Part shown: in pieces, positions 11,331 through 24,545 of the stretch
How the letters are laid out: every line of letters begins with the position of its first letter
Position numbering within the stretch: position 1 is the first letter of the stretch
Source: Isoetes taiwanensis
Taxonomy: Eukaryota; Streptophyta; Lycopodiopsida; Isoetales; Isoetaceae
Direction: 5' to 3'
NCBI GenBank assembly: GCA_021234155.1
Contig: JAJEKV010000139.1
Location: 1,424,386 to 1,488,385, forward strand
DNA: 64,000 nucleotides
Translations under genes and position numbers: made by a program
Notes under the pieces: model-generated
What the model was told of the DNA's origin: nothing
Database searches by the model: none
Seen by the model: the letters and a program-made list of their open reading frames with translations, nothing else

Positions 11331-11960
11331 GAATGTGCCCAATATAACACCTTGTGTACAACAACGTAAGACACGCCACATCTAGATAAAGAGAAGCATA
11401 AAAAGGAAAAAATGATCCAATAGAAACCCATGTCGCAAAATCTCAATGTGGTGCCAAACGCAATATGCAGCATATCCTAACACCATGCACCAAATTAGAA
11501 TGTGCCCAATATAACACCTTATGGGCAACAACGTAGGACACCCACATCTAGATAAAGAGAAGCATAAAATGAAATATAATCCAATAGAAACCCATGTCGG
11601 AAAATCTCAATGCAAAGGCCAAACGCAATATCACGACCTATCCCGATAAAGCCAAATAGCAAATATGCCAATGATATATAATGATCATACCAAATAAAAA
11701 GATCCACTACAAGTGCAAAACCCTCAATAGACAAATAGAAATGGATTACTCGAGAGAACTAGAATCACGCCCGAACCGGCACCATGCACAAAATGAGAAG
11801 GTGCCCAATATAACACCTTGTGTACAATGTTCAACGAAGATACTCCCTATCAAGACAAAGAGAAGCATAAAAAGGAAGATGATCCAAGTGTGGTGATGTC
11901 GGAAGACAAAAAGAATACCATATCGCGTAAAGCCATAAATAAGGGCCTCAATAGGAAAAC
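11331..11960. repeat. Three long degenerate direct repeats
   Basis: GAATGTGCCCAATATAACAC starts units at 11331 and 11498, and a diverged version (GAAGGTGCCC) starts at 11796. Each continues into AAAGAGAAGCATAAAA and a GATCCAATAGAAACCC-like phrase. Unit spacing is 167 and about 298 bp. Non-coding. Confidence 0.65.
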
Positions 11961-14900
11961 ATACTCGGCAAGCGAGGGACGAGATGGAGGAAGAGGATGG
12001 AGGCATGTTAACACCCACCAAAAGGAAGGTCAAGAAGGAAATTGAGACGAAAGTTAATTCGAATCACAACGAAAAACGAAAATGAGGCGTAAGTAGTCAA
12101 AAGTGAGGTTATGGCGAAGGAAAAGGAAGAGATGGAGGTCCAAATGCCAAGGTGGAGGTGGAAGGCAAGGAGGTCACCATATGGTAAAAAAGACAAATGA
12201 AACATAATGGCTAGGTAAAGTCACAAATTATTAAGAAAGCGAGTGCCATACATATGGTCTGCTATGAGAAAGCAAAGGAAGTAATGATAAATGGACCAAA
12301 AACACAATGACGTCGTGAAATGACATATATTAGTAGTAAAGCTAGCCATGTGAGCTACAAAAAAACTGAGGTGTTAGATGGAGGGGCCCGATCACAAATG
12401 GCACTATGTCTCGTGAATGAGGTCGAATCAAGTGCATGGTTAAGAGGCCTATGTGGAAATAGATAGGTGAACAAAACGATAGAGAGCAAGGTTGAGGTTA
12501 GGGGCAACAGCGTGGAAAACGAACTCAAACTAATGGAGATCGAACTGTGGTAGAAGGATATGGATGGATAGCAAGCAAGCAATGGGCCAAGTCAAAAGCA
12601 AAAAGGGCAAGATCAAGATCATATCAAAAACACAGCTAATGTCAGGGCTAAAAGAGGACAACCCCTATCGAAAAAACAATATCATGAATGACCCAGGTGG
12701 CATACTATGCACAAACCCTATAAAACTGAAAAATACAGATAGAGGAACTAAGCCCCAACACCATAAATTGAGGGCGCAGAGAATTGAAAACATCCATAGA
12801 ACAGGAATGCAAGTCGTTAACCATATTCACCCCTTTATGTTTTAAATAAAATACACATGCAGAAAAGCATCCCATGAAAAACATGCCAATTATTAATCCG
12901 TAACCATACTCAAATGAGTTAATGCCAGGTGTGGGAACAAGGGTGGAGAGAGCAATGGGAGAACAAGGCAAAATCGATATCAATGTCAAAATCACAAGCA
13001 GGTTAGAACTTGGGGTTCAGAAGGAAGAGAGGTGCTATATCAAAGAAAATTTACGTGGAAAACAAAGGCAATATGGACCGAAGTTATGGTTAAGGGTAGG
13101 ATATAATTCTAACGAAACAATATGCGAATGTTAGCAGAAGGGTTGGAAGATTGCCCGTAAAGACAAGTAAAGACAACGCAACCTTAAAGACAATGGCCCC
13201 ATGAATGACGAGACGTCTAGAAAAAGAGGGGACATGAAGAAACATAGCAAAAATATAAAATCCCAATAAGAAACTATATATCAGGTGTGAATAAGTGCAG
13301 AGATAAGAGACCAACAATATCCTAAATGCAATTTTCACCAGGAAACACAATGCCAATGTAACCTTGAATTCCATTTGCAAGATGTCAAATGTCTAAGATG
13401 CCGACTAAAAATTGTGCCCTAAGCCAGAGAATAAAACAAAGTATACCAATGTCAGAAGTCCAGCAGTCTAATGGCAAGAGGCAAGCACTAGACAAGAGGA
13501 CAAAAGGGAGAACAAGCAACCACGGGGCATGAGCACATCATGTAGGATCGCGTGTGCTGCTCCTACCCGAAAGGTAAAAGAGACCCAAGTCGATAGAATG
13601 GTAAGATGGTGATGCTTCAAGGGAGGAGGTCAAAATGTGAAAACCAAGTCAACGGTAAAAGTTACGGCCAAGGATATCGAGGAGATGGAGGTTGAGAGTG
13701 CCAAGGGTCGGGAAGGAGTAACCTCGTCCAATAACCAAGTGATGAAATGGGTAATGGGAACACAACAACTACATATTGTCATGTGGAAAATTATAGCATG
13801 CCAAGTCTAGATACAAAATAAGGCAACTCGTGATAAACATTAAAAAAACTTACTACCGCCAAATAAATGGGCAGATCTAGAGATGACAAATCCATAACAT
13901 AAGATATCAAGAGGTCAAGAGTACCGGGACAACAAAAAGAAATGCTTTAAAACCAAGTATGAAGCAAAATGTCCAACCAAAGTGTAGCAAAAAGCAGAAC
14001 AAGAACTCGCGCACAAAATGTAAACGGATACTAGACAAATCCACTTGCGAGATCTCAATGCAAAAAATGACAATCCAATACATGCATATAGGGAAAAGTG
14101 GTGTAGAAACAAATTTGAGATAGAGGCAATGACCAAAACTAAACCAATAGAAAATATGTAAAAAGAAGTATGCAATGCAACATGTGAAAAAGCCAAATAT
14201 AGATCCCAAAGAGAAGCACTATGAGACCCAGAATAGAGGAAACAAAGAACTAGGGGAGCAAAGAACGAAGAAAATAGTCGATGAAGATACAGCTCAAAGT
14301 TGCAACATACAACCTATGTCAATAGCATCAAAAAATCGTAACTACGGAAGAACATTACGGAGAAATCACCTAAATGACATAATGAACCCACAACGCATTA
14401 TAATCTTGGCGACCAAATCAGATCCCAAACAACTTTAGCAAAAAAGAGCTAAAAAAAATCCTGTCCCAAATGAAATCAACAAATAATAAATTACCTTATG
14501 CGCCCTTCAAGGTTCCCGAAGAACGTAGAAAATCCCCACATATAAAGTGTTCTGGTTCCCAAGACAAATGGAATAAGGAAAAATTGGCACCTAATCCAAT
14601 TGCATGACAAATTCCCTTAAACAATGGTCTAGAATAAACTGTTAGCTAAGGAAATGGTATAAAAATAGTGCCCAAGCCCTAGTGCAAGAGCATAACCTTC
14701 CGTCGGAGATAAGAAAACAAGCTTAGAACAAGATTTTGCAATCATTAAACAAGACGAGCCTCAAAATAAAGATGTGTGCTGACAAAATCCAATACAAATA
14801 CAAACCCCGGAAATTGAAACACCCATCCTAACAACAAAATCTCTGTTACCAAAATCGCAAAAACGATGTTCTAAAAAATGTCCTGGCATGATAAATTTAC

Positions 14901-16864
14901 AAATAACAATTGTAGGCAAACCACGGGTTAGAACAGATGAATGTCCGACAATAAATGAGGCCGCAAAATCCCAAAAAAATATCAAGTGGCCATCAAATCC
15001 AAAAAATGATGTGGGAATTATACGTTTCCGAAATGCAATTCAAACAACTAGACGCCGGTGAGAGCTACCCAAATTAGAATTAGTAAGGAAAACAGGAGCA
15101 GAGGGCAGTCAGTTAAGTATCAAACATGAACCACTATTAGCAAATGATGCAAGAATAAATGAGTATTCTAGGAGGTGAGTGAATGACGCATAATAAATAG
15201 GAAAACGAAGTATGAATAGGTGGGGGTGGAGCAGCCAAATCCAACAACACTTCAGGAATTATAAATCCACGAAGACTTAGGTGTCCTCTAATAGTGAATT
15301 ACGAATAGGAGATAGCATAGGAAGGCCAATGAATATTGTCAAACATGAATGTGGGTTATTAGTAGATGAGTAGGGAAGGGCTAATGGCCAAGCAAGCCAA
15401 TCTTGATAAGTGAAGTCCCATGGATTGCGAGTGGCTAAGCAAGTTGATTCCAAACAACGCAATGATTGACATAGTTACAATACGAGTGCAATTCATATCT
15501 ATGAGACCTGCGGCACAAGAAGGCCATTTACATTACCCAACAAGGGGCAGTATTGGCAGATAGGTAAGAGGCCAGTAAGCAAAGTACAAGGGATTTGTTA
15601 GAAAGAATTGGTAAGCAAAGGACAAGCAATGTGTTAGAAGTAATGGTCATCCAGCAGTAGAAAAGAAGAGTGTGGGAGGACATGGCATGTTATGCACAAA
15701 GTTGTGGGAAATTATTACCAGTACACCCTATGATGGCAAAGGAGGAGCCTGTTAGTATGAGTCAAAAACTTGACCATCAATATAGGGGGCGACAACTAAC
15801 GACCACAGCAACTATAGATCAATAGGAAAATACTAACAAGTGGAACCTACGGAGTGGAAACAACGAACCAAATAGAAAACCTGACAGGATCAAGGCTCAA
15901 AGGACTGGGTTAGGAAAAAAAGGCAGGTTAGGAAAAAAAGGCAGGGTTAACGACCGTAGCGGAGCGGAGGGGCTAAGAGAGAAAGAAGGGTTGAAGAAGA
16001 AAAAATAAATGAGCCAAGAATGTGGTACGTCAATAGTGGCTTAGCTAATTAAGTACAACCAATAGAAAAAGCAAAGCAAAGGAACGATCAGAGGCTCCCC
16101 AAGCAGCCGCCTCAAGGACGCAGGCCAAATTCGGCCTGCAAATGCATGGTCCAGCCAGATTCCTGCAGGTGCAACCTCCGCTGCAAGATGAGTTTCGCCA
16201 GATGCAACCTCGGACACAGAAAAGCCTGCAAAAATAAAGGTGATTCATGCAAAAGCACACATCTGCAACCCGAACTAGCTGAAAATGCGGCCTGTCTGAG
16301 CAGGAGCCAGGATCGAGTCCGTCTTCAGGGGATCCCCGCAGGAGGAAAATATAATCTGTAAAACATTACTGTGAGAAACATCTAAGATGCAAACGAAAAG
16401 TATTTAAGCTTTGTTGTCATCGATCCATGGCAGATAAGAGCTATGAAGAAACCCGACCCGCAGTTGAATTATGCTGAGATATAGGTGAATTAGGCTCCTG
16501 CAAAGAAAACCACGAAAAACCAAATCCGGGAGAAAGCATGGCCGGACAAAACCCCAGCAACAAAACCAATCCATCTTGAGTTCTGCATGCCCTTTTAGAG
16601 AGACCTGAATGACAACCAGCAAAGAAAAGGTAAGGCATTCGAAGCAGAGCACAGGAAGTTCTCAGGCGGAGTGCCATAGCTGACGATTCGCACTGTGGCA
16701 AAAAATAGTAAATGAAGAAGAAATGAAAGCGGTCAATCACATGAGAATGCGATGCAGTACCTGCAAGCACCAATAGGCCGGTCTAGTAAAGCCTGAATCT
16801 AAATCTAAAATTGAAATCTAGCAACAGAATAATGCATGCATGTAATAATGCAAGAATCGAAATA

Positions 16865-17062
16865 GAAGAACAGATAAAAGCATGAATCCAATCCAATAAC
16901 AGAGGTATCTGATGCTCCTGTAGTCTCCTCCTGTAATATAAAGGTAAAATATAAAGGACATGCAAGAAGAACAGATAAAAACATGAATCCAAATCCAATA
17001 AGAGGTATCGGATGCTCCTGTAGTCTCCTCCTGTCATATGAAGTTAAAATATGAAGGACCTG
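16865..17062. repeat. ~100-bp tandem duplication near the element's proximal end
   Basis: GAAGAACAGATAAAA starts at 16865 and 16966. Each copy runs through GATGCTCCTGTAGTCTCCTC and ATGAAGGAC/ATAAAGGAC. Copies differ by several substitutions, so this is an older duplication within the LTR-like element. Confidence 0.75.
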
Positions 17063-17529
17063 TCCCAATCTGATGCTACCATGAATATGAGCTTTTATCT
17101 GCGACAAAAACAGGTAAAAGCTAGCAAGAAAAGTATCGTTAGGAGCGGGAAAGAGACTGTATCACGAAAAAGGCTGCAGGAAAGGTTTGGAAAGAAAGGA
17201 GAGAAGCAAGAAAGGTTAGTAAAGGAAGGGAGGGAAGCAACGAGAATAGAAGAAGAGCTGTTGTGAGAAGACGCCGATAACCGGTCCGAAAGAGGAAATA
17301 GCCTTATATAGGAGCTCGTCCCTTCCCAGAATGGCGATCCGATGGCTCGGATCGATGCTATTTGAGTGTTGTACACATTTTATGTGTCGATGGCTAAATC
17401 TTGCTTTATGGCTATCCTAACCATTGATCAGGGAATAACCTAGGATATGCTAGGAATCAAGCAATCACAGGCCATCCCTTGGGATCCGCCCACTTTATTG
17501 GCTCGAAAATTGGGTCAAACCGCCAAGCG

Positions 17530-18647
17530 GGTTCGCCTAAGCGAACCTGGTCCCAGGCCGAACCAGGTAGATTGACATGTCTCGGGTGGCGCTACCCAAG
17601 GTTCGCTTAGGCGAACCCGAACCCGAGGAGATAGGGGCGTCGCGAGCGCGAACGTTGGTCGGATCAGCGGTAAGGGGAGTGGCGGTCTGAGGCCCCGGGG
17701 GTTAAACTAAAACGAACCCAAGGCGCTGCCTCTTAAGCTTCCTCTTCTTCTTCATATCCCAAAGTCGGCAAAGCCTTTGCCCGCCAAAATTCTCCAAGAA
17801 ATTTACGTCTCTCCCCAATTAAGCGATTAATCTACCCCAATCGTCGGACTCTTCAATTGGGTCCTCCCAGGAAATTTTATTTCTCCGTTTCTTTGCTCTA
17901 AGATTGAGCGCATAGCTTCGTCCATTCGGAATCCTTCCGGGTTTAAGCCCGTTCTTCTTCTTCGGATTTTTCCCTTTCGGTTTTGTAGTTCTTGTTTTAA
18001 GTGATTTGGGCTTCAAAATTTTGGGTTCGTTTTGTTTTGGATTAACCCGGTGATTCCTCCTTCCGGTTGTGTGAAGATTTTGGAAAATTGGCTATGGCGC
18101 GGAGGTGCAAGCCGCGACCAAGCATTTCGACCTCGGCCTCTAATTCTATCGTGCTTAGCGGCGGCACCGGTCTCGAGGGCGTGGAAATGCTCTCGTATAA
18201 AGAGGCGGCCTACGCAATTCCAATTCCGGTAAAACTAAGCCAGCTTCAAAGAAGCCATAGCCGGTAATACTAGCAATCTTTAGCACTCTGTGACACCGGA
18301 AGTGACAACTAAGTGTTGTAAGAATTTGGGCCAGGCATGTTGGAGCAGAGTTCGCATTATTTTGGCCTACTCGTGTCGCAGGGCTTCAATTTGCTCGAAA
18401 ATCTGTTTCAACCCCATCTGTTTTAAAATTTTGATCTTAAGCCTGCCCTGATCGACCTGCCCACCCACTTTTGGTTTAAAGCAAGGCGAACCGGCCCTAC
18501 CCTATTTGTCCGGCCAAAGGCATTCTCAGCCCCTTCTGCGCCCACCCCACGGTTCGGGTTAAGCAGGCGGACCCGGTAGCACCACCTCGGTAGCCATGTC
18601 AACATAGCGGGTTCGCCTGGGCGATCCGTGGGTTCGCAAAGCGAATT
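17530..18647. repeat. Dispersed palindromes, GGTTCGC-N4-GCGAACC type
   Basis: GGTTCGCCTAAGCGAACC at 17530-17547 and its reverse complement at 17600-17617 are near-perfect palindromes. Diverged versions lie at 18610-18627 and 18630-18647. They bracket a GC-rich 1.1-kb segment that includes a possible exon. They may be ends of a small element or protein-binding palindromes. Confidence 0.5.
18094..18228 (+). CDS. Possible first exon, unknown protein
   Basis: A GC-rich open stretch starts at an ATG (MARRCKPRPS) and runs 45 codons, ending KEAAYAIPIP just before GTAAAACT, a reasonable splice donor. The local GC content is unlike the AT-rich surroundings. No downstream exon was found before the LINE at 18.9 kb and no domain is recognised. 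It may be a promoter-proximal remnant of a lost gene. Confidence 0.2.
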
Positions 18648-18895
18648 TTCCGGTTAAGCTTAGGCCCCCCCCCCCCCGAACTCAATTTGGGGCCCGATCA
18701 AGCACCGCTTGGGATCCCTAACTTTAAAATACCAAACGTCTAGAAATACCCAAGTTTTCTAAAAACAATGTCAAGTATCTGGTAGACCTTGCATAAATTT
18801 AATTCGAATACATGGAAATATAAATGCGATGTCTCAAATGAATACTTCTTTAGAAGAAATACTTTATGGTTGGTAAATAAAGATGAATTTGCAAA

Positions 18896-19733
18896 TCTTT
18901 CAAACAAAATTCATATTGTCTCGATGGGACAGACCTATTTGGCAAAAAGTTGTGAGTACTCTGCCATTAGTTGCTCTAGAGGCTATTGAAGGGTGCATGT
19001 GGATTTCCCACCAAAGTGTTCACGAGCATAGGCTTGCAAACTCTATGTATAGGCTGCTTGTCAATCGTGATATCCTTCCGCCATCCATTAAGTGGCCCCT
19101 TCAGCTCCCACCTCCTAGTTGGAGACGTATGTGGACTTGGGCTTTGGGATAAACTACTTCATCCTAAGGTGGATGTGCTTTAGTGGTAGATTCTTTACAT
19201 ATGCCCTCGTGTGAATGTGCTTGTCCACAGATTTGATCCTCGAGTGTCAGCATTCTGCCCACTGTGCAAGCAAAGAGACAAGACTATTGAGCATTGTTTC
19301 TTTTTATGTGATCATCTCCAGCCTGTTTGGTCTTGGCTGCTTTCTCTTTTTTCATGTGATGTTGACAAGTTAGCAAGTGCTTCTGGCTATTTATCCGGAT
19401 ACTTGTTACAGAGGAGCTAAGCATTTCATTTAGCATCAGCATGGTCCATCTCGAAGCGCAGAAGATTGTGTGTCTTTCAGGGTTTGGATATTCCTCCTAC
19501 AATTGTCTTCTAGGATGCACAAGCTAGAATTGCTAAGGCCTACCATTGCTCTTCCTCTCCTGCCAAGCAACAGTTGATATTTGAGTTCCATTTGAGTGTG
19601 TTGTCTTATGCATAGGCTGGTGGTTCTACTCAGTCGATCATGATTATACTCTGAGATTTTATTCCCGCTTGTGCATTTGTATCTGGCTTTTGGTTTGGAG
19701 TTTCAATAAAGTTTGTCCTTCAAAAAAAATATA
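18896..19733 (+). mobile_element. 5'-truncated L1-type LINE with 22-bp TSD
   Basis: Encodes the end of an L1 reverse transcriptase: FILSRWDRPIWQKV, IKWPLQLPPPSWRRMWTWAL, and a zinc-knuckle-like zf-RVT segment (FCPLCKQRDKTIEHCFFLC) with frame changes. It ends in an AATAAAGTTTGTCC-type tail and a short poly(A). It is bounded by TAAATAAAGATGAATTTGCA (+AA) at 18874-18895 and the same sequence with one change (GAC for GAT) at 19734-19755. The TSD fixes both borders, so this is a dead-on-arrival insertion. Confidence 0.85.
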
Positions 19734-19755
19734 TAAATAAAGACGAATTTGCAAA

Positions 19756-20879
19756 AATACACAATGGTCAACTTGGCAATTATGGTATAAAACACTTTGA
19801 ACAAAAAAAATTATATGCCATGCATTGCAAATACAAGGGAATTTGTTATCAAAATCGGATGTAAACACTGTTGCAATCAATGTGAGCATGCAATCATATT
19901 CCAGATTGCAACTGAAATTAAAGTAAATTAAAGTACCCTTCAGAAATTGAACTTGGATAATTCCAATAGGCGTGATATACCTGAGGTCAACATTTGTCAA
20001 ATTGAACCTGGAAATTAAAAACAATGATAGTATATATCCCTTCAAAATCAATTCTATCTGTTAATTTGCAATTTTCTGGTTTGACCAAAAAGTTCTTGCT
20101 TTTGTCTGAGGTGGATTCCCTAAGATTTAACATTTTCATTTACTGGAAAAAAATCCGATTGTCCAAAAATGAAATAAATAATAAGTTAGTTTGCTTTTCC
20201 TTAGGTTTGGCTCCACATTATCTGGTCGAGATGGGGTCCTTGATTAGCCGATTGCACCTATTAATAGAGCGATAGGTATGTGGCCTAGAATTTTCTCTTT
20301 TATATGCCAATTTCACAGTGTCCTAATTTTGTATAGGCATTTTTTTGGGCAAAAGATCCATCATATAGTAATATTTCTTGAGTCGCGAATGCATGTCAGA
20401 ACAGTTTATTTGGCTTGGTGATTCGTGGAGCATCTAGAGAATGATGACGGAGAAGTTGTAGTTTTAGCACGTCTATTGGGGCTGAATATTTTGATGGGTA
20501 TTTGCACCAATAATATGTGAATTTCCAAGTCTACTTTATTTGGGATTGATACAGTTTGCCAAGATTTTATTCAGATGTAGCATATCTTCTGTCTGGTTGA
20601 TTATACAATACATGTATCAAATTAATGTCATTAAGTTACATTTGCTTCAAACCTTATAGTATTTGACTTATAATCTCGCTATATGGTATGTCCCAACTCG
20701 TGGAGTATCCCCATAAACAATGATCACTATCTACGGCCCAAAGTGAGGCTCTTGAATATGTCCATCTAATAGCTTTTCGAGCTCCTCTCTTGTGAATATG
20801 CACCCATACAAAAAGGGGTTTTAGAGAAAATTTAATTAGAAGTATAAGGATTCAAGAAATATGTAATCAGTATGCAAGT
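19756..20879. other. No gene recognised
   Basis: AT-rich sequence, perhaps containing the eroded 5' part of the L1 that becomes recognisable at 20.9 kb. No supported ORF. Confidence 0.35.
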
Positions 20880-21955
20880 GATACCTTTCTATTCTTGATA
20901 GCAGAAGAAGATAATCTCCAAAATGTAAAGCTTCTGCTAGACACATTTTCCTTAGCCTCTGGATTTTTGGTCGGTTGGCAAATCTGTTCTCCTCTGTGGA
21001 CTTTAGATGATGAAGCACCACCATGTATTATTGCTTATCCTTGGAAGGTATTGTCTCGCGGGAAGGCAACCAAGCTTCTTGGTATTCCTATAAGTATTCA
21101 TGTCTTAACCTCTGATGTGCGGGATGTCATAATAGAGGGGCTATGGAGGCATCTTTTTTTGGTGGGATACTTCTAAACTATGCCTGAAAGGGTGATAGTT
21201 TCTAAGCATGTCTTAAGCAACACTCATGTCTATATGACTTCTGCCATTCTTTCTCCCCAATCAAAGTTTTAGAAGATTGTGGGTGTTATCAAAAATTTTC
21301 TTTGGAGTGGAAATGAAGCAGAAGTCGTGGTCAAGGTTGCATGGTCTAAGTGTATAAAACCGAAGTGGTGGTTTGGGCACAATAGATTTCCAAAGTAAGG
21401 TCATGATTTCTAAATTCATTTGGAGGATTCTCATGGGTCAGGATGATTCTCCTGGGTTACAGCTTATTGCACAAGCCCTTACTTATTATATCCCTTTTGG
21501 TAAAGCCACACTTAAACCGGTGCCTCCATAGAATCTATTCTATGTTTTGCACCCTTATCCAAATGCATACATTCAAAATGTTATTTCATGTCAACCCGAC
21601 CACTCGTGCTCAGCTAACTGCACCTTGTTGGTGGATCCCCCTAGCTGACAATGCACCACTTTGCTTTAATGTGCATCCATTGACTCAAAGACGTTGGAAA
21701 ATGGCTGGTGTCTTAACAATTGCAGCATGGTATAACTCATACCATTTGCCATGGGAGGCTTTTCAGTTAAAGTTTTTATTGGAGCGATGGGATAGAGCAC
21801 TTTGGCGGAAAGCTATTGATTATCTATAACCTACTCTGCCACAACAAGAAGTTTTAATGTGGGTGTGTCATCAGGAGATTAAGGAATGCAGACTTGTGAA
21901 CTCTATGTATAAGTTGTTGCTTGATCTCGATGTTCTTCCTCCTTCATCTCGCGGC
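20880..21955 (+). mobile_element. L1-type LINE, 5' segment, decayed
   Basis: Frames with many stops spell the late reverse-transcriptase and post-RT region of a plant L1: NLQNVKLLLDTFSLASGF, SRGKATKLLGIPIS, GLGTIDFQSKVMISKFIWRI across frames, then FQLKFLLERWDRALWRKAI, homologous to the 18.9-kb L1. It breaks off at a phrase equivalent to ILPPS and resumes at 24546, so a younger element has split it. Confidence 0.75.
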
Positions 21956-24545
21956 GGTCTATGCGAGGATGCTTGAGCATGAGCTGCGGAAGTCTTTACG
22001 GCTCCCCACACTTCAACGGCCAGGACGGCCCGGTGAACCGGCTCCTTTCGAGGGTAGGGGCCGATGCTTTGGGAGAGGCCGCTCTCGGCGATCCACGAGG
22101 GGCTGCAACCACCTTTCCCCGCAATCAGCGGTTCGATGGCGAATGCCGGGGCTGAAACGATGGCTCCGCCAAGTCTTTGGACCCCACCATTCGCCCGCCG
22201 GCCCGTCCGTCAATACCGCTCCTTCCTCAAGACCAAGAAAGCCCGGGTACCTTGCGGGAGCACGGCCAACAGATGTTTGGTCTACTAGACCGCCACCCTA
22301 GGGCCTTCCGGAGAAAGGTCTTGAGTAAGCTGCCACGACCCACGGGAAATATTACCGGAACAATGGGTGAGATACTTGCGCGGCAATTGTATGACCCAAT
22401 GGGAAGTCAGGGCAAGTACCTCATGAGACAAACCCTAGCGGTCGTTCATTACCGGGATGTCATAATGGGCCTGCAATGCCTCGCTAACGAAGGCAGCTGA
22501 TTTGGATGGTATCGTGAGAGCTTCTCAAGTGGGCGGGGCCCCCCAATGGTGCCGGTTCTCCTGACACTCTTTAACGGGGCATTGCAAGAAGGCTTTCCCC
22601 GCCTTTGGACTACCCATGAGTTGTGCCCATATACAAAGTAGGAGACCCCCACAGCCCCGACCAACTATCGCATGCAGATTATGGTGGGTTACGCCTTTGC
22701 CAAGTTGCTTGCCGGATTCTTGGCGGCCCGGCCCGACACTTTGGGCAAAGGATGGAGAAGTCTTGGGCTCTCCACAGGCAGGCTTCCGCCCAGGCATTCT
22801 ACTATTAACCATATCTTCACTCTGTGAACACTCATAGAGGATAGCGGAAATCAACGCCGGAACACATCTTGTTGCTTTGTGGATTTCGCAAAGGCTTTGA
22901 CCACGGTGCCTCGGGATAAGTTGTGGGGCAGATTGAGACACTTTGGGGACCCCGTCGACTTGCGTAATGCTATATCTGAGACTATCTGAGGCTTGCTCGG
23001 TCGTCTCACACCGTCGGGGAGCCCGTTGTTAGTAGCATTGGGGTGCGCCCGGGGCTGCCCTCTATCCCCGACGCTCTTCGGCTTGTACATTGACCCGGTA
23101 GAAGAATGGCTAGGAAAGGGTGGGGAGGCTTCAGTTGATGCACCACATAATCCGGCTCATATATATGCCGATGATGTTGACTCGCCGCGATATAACCCGG
23201 AGGACATGCAACGCCACACGGATGCTTTGGACACTTTCGCCAATTCAATCGGCATGAGAGTTAACTTGGCCAAGACGAGGGTGCTGCTGGTCCCATCATC
23301 CCGAATTCCCCACCTTCCCTCATTCACTTACCAGGGGCGGGTAGTGGAGGTGGCTCGATCTTATAAGTATTTGGGCATTGAGTTTTCTACTACCACACAC
23401 CGGGATGCATCCATCGTTATTCTGGTCACTGCGGCCGGAAAAGCCCTCAGTATGCAATGCAAAACAACAAATCCAAGGCGTAGTCAGATGCATGGGGTCA
23501 CCAGGCACACTTGTTCGGGGCCTTGGTTGAACCATCCCTCCTCTATGGGGCGTAAGTGTGGGGGCGATGATATCCCTCACCACTTGGACGATCTAGAGCA
23601 GTGCGAAGGCCTTCTTGGCCCCTGCAATTGGGAGTGAAATCCATGGTCCCATATCGAGATCTTGCTCCGTGAGACGGGCTTCCTTCCATTCTGAGAGGGT
23701 TGCTTGAACGTCACATTATTTACTTCCGGAAGGTGGTGGCTATGGATGAAGCCCGGCTGCCCAACCTTGCTTTGGCGTGCGATGGGCCCAAACTCAAAAG
23801 CCCCTTTGGAAAGACAAGCAAGCCCAGTGGTTCTCGCGATGGAATGTGCGAGCACACGATGTGGACCGTGCATACACCGAAGGAATCTTGGCCTTGAAGC
23901 GATATTTGGATGCTTGCTTCATGACCAAGCTTTGGGATCACGAGAGGCCCGTCACATGTCAAGGTGGCAAATTATCGACATCAGTTAATCCCATGCTCAC
24001 GAGGGGCCAACACCACTACCGCGCACCCATCTACCCATGAAAAGCGCAGGGTGATTGCTTCCCATTCGCATTGACAGTGCACACCACCTCCGCATTGAGA
24101 CGGGAGATGGATTCGAGCCACGTGAGGGCCAGTCCGCCGATCGGAGCGTGTCATTGAGGATGAAAGTCCGCCCTCCCTGCTGTCAGTCCGTCACGAGCAT
24201 ATCCGCCTCGGTATGCTTGGTTAGTTGTGCCCCATCGGGCCCTGCGATGAGCTACCGAGCCACGGCCTCTGTAGGCTTGTTGGGATCGTACCTCAGGGAG
24301 GTAATGGATCTGTGGACTCGCTTTATGCCCCCCGTCCGCATTAACCTCACCGTACTTGTGATTATGTATATAATTGTGCAATATGTCGACATCCTTATTG
24401 CTACTAAGGTTTTTCCCGAAAACCCTTCGTGGGGGGTTTTTAATCCTGGTAGTAATACGCCTGCTGCGCTCTCTTTGTACTTGGGTCCCATAGGCCAGTT
24501 GGTCTCCGTGGACGATAAAATCATATTCTATTCTATTATATTCTA
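21956..24545 (+). mobile_element. LINE (RT) nested in an L1, with degenerate (TATTC)n tail
   Basis: A GC-richer 2.6-kb element unlike its AT-rich host. Reverse-transcriptase pieces in several frames include VPIYKVGDP, LGCARGCPLSPTLFGLYIDP and the catalytic-loop phrase IYADDV (23160-23180), followed by MRVNLAKTRVLLVP and YKYLGIEFSTT. Downstream are KDKQAQWFSRW, a 3' UTR with an AAAACCC/GGGGTTTT stem-loop (24418-24442), and the 3' signature CCCATAGGCCAGTTGGTCTCC ending in TATTC repeats. Stops and frameshifts make it inactive as read. L1 sequence resumes immediately afterwards. Confidence 0.85.

Larger units (their letters stand above)
10134..17372 (-). mobile_element. Large non-coding LTR-like element (LARD-like)
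   Basis: A 7-kb A/G-rich tract on the plus strand lies between related blocks at 10551-10655 and 17224-17372, both containing GGGAGGGAAGCAACGAGAAT and GGTCCGAAAGAGGAAATAGC. I see no gag, protease, reverse transcriptase or integrase in six frames. On the minus strand the blocks match the direct repeats at 57.2 and 63.3 kb, so the two elements are related and oppositely oriented. Internal tandem repeats and a hairpin-motif array are described separately. A long direct-repeat-bounded element without coding capacity is best called a LARD-like LTR derivative. Exact LTR borders and a primer-binding site could not be fixed. Confidence 0.5.

Noticed and set aside
12564-14438. Several 90-100-aa frames on both strands in the 10-17 kb element
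   Set aside because: No retrotransposon or cellular domain; frames overlap on both strands and look random.
17070-17092. Minus-strand TGGTAGCATCAGATTGG as a tRNA-Met primer-binding site
   Set aside because: Resembles TGGTATCAGAGC only with an insertion, and the adjacent LTR border cannot be fixed.
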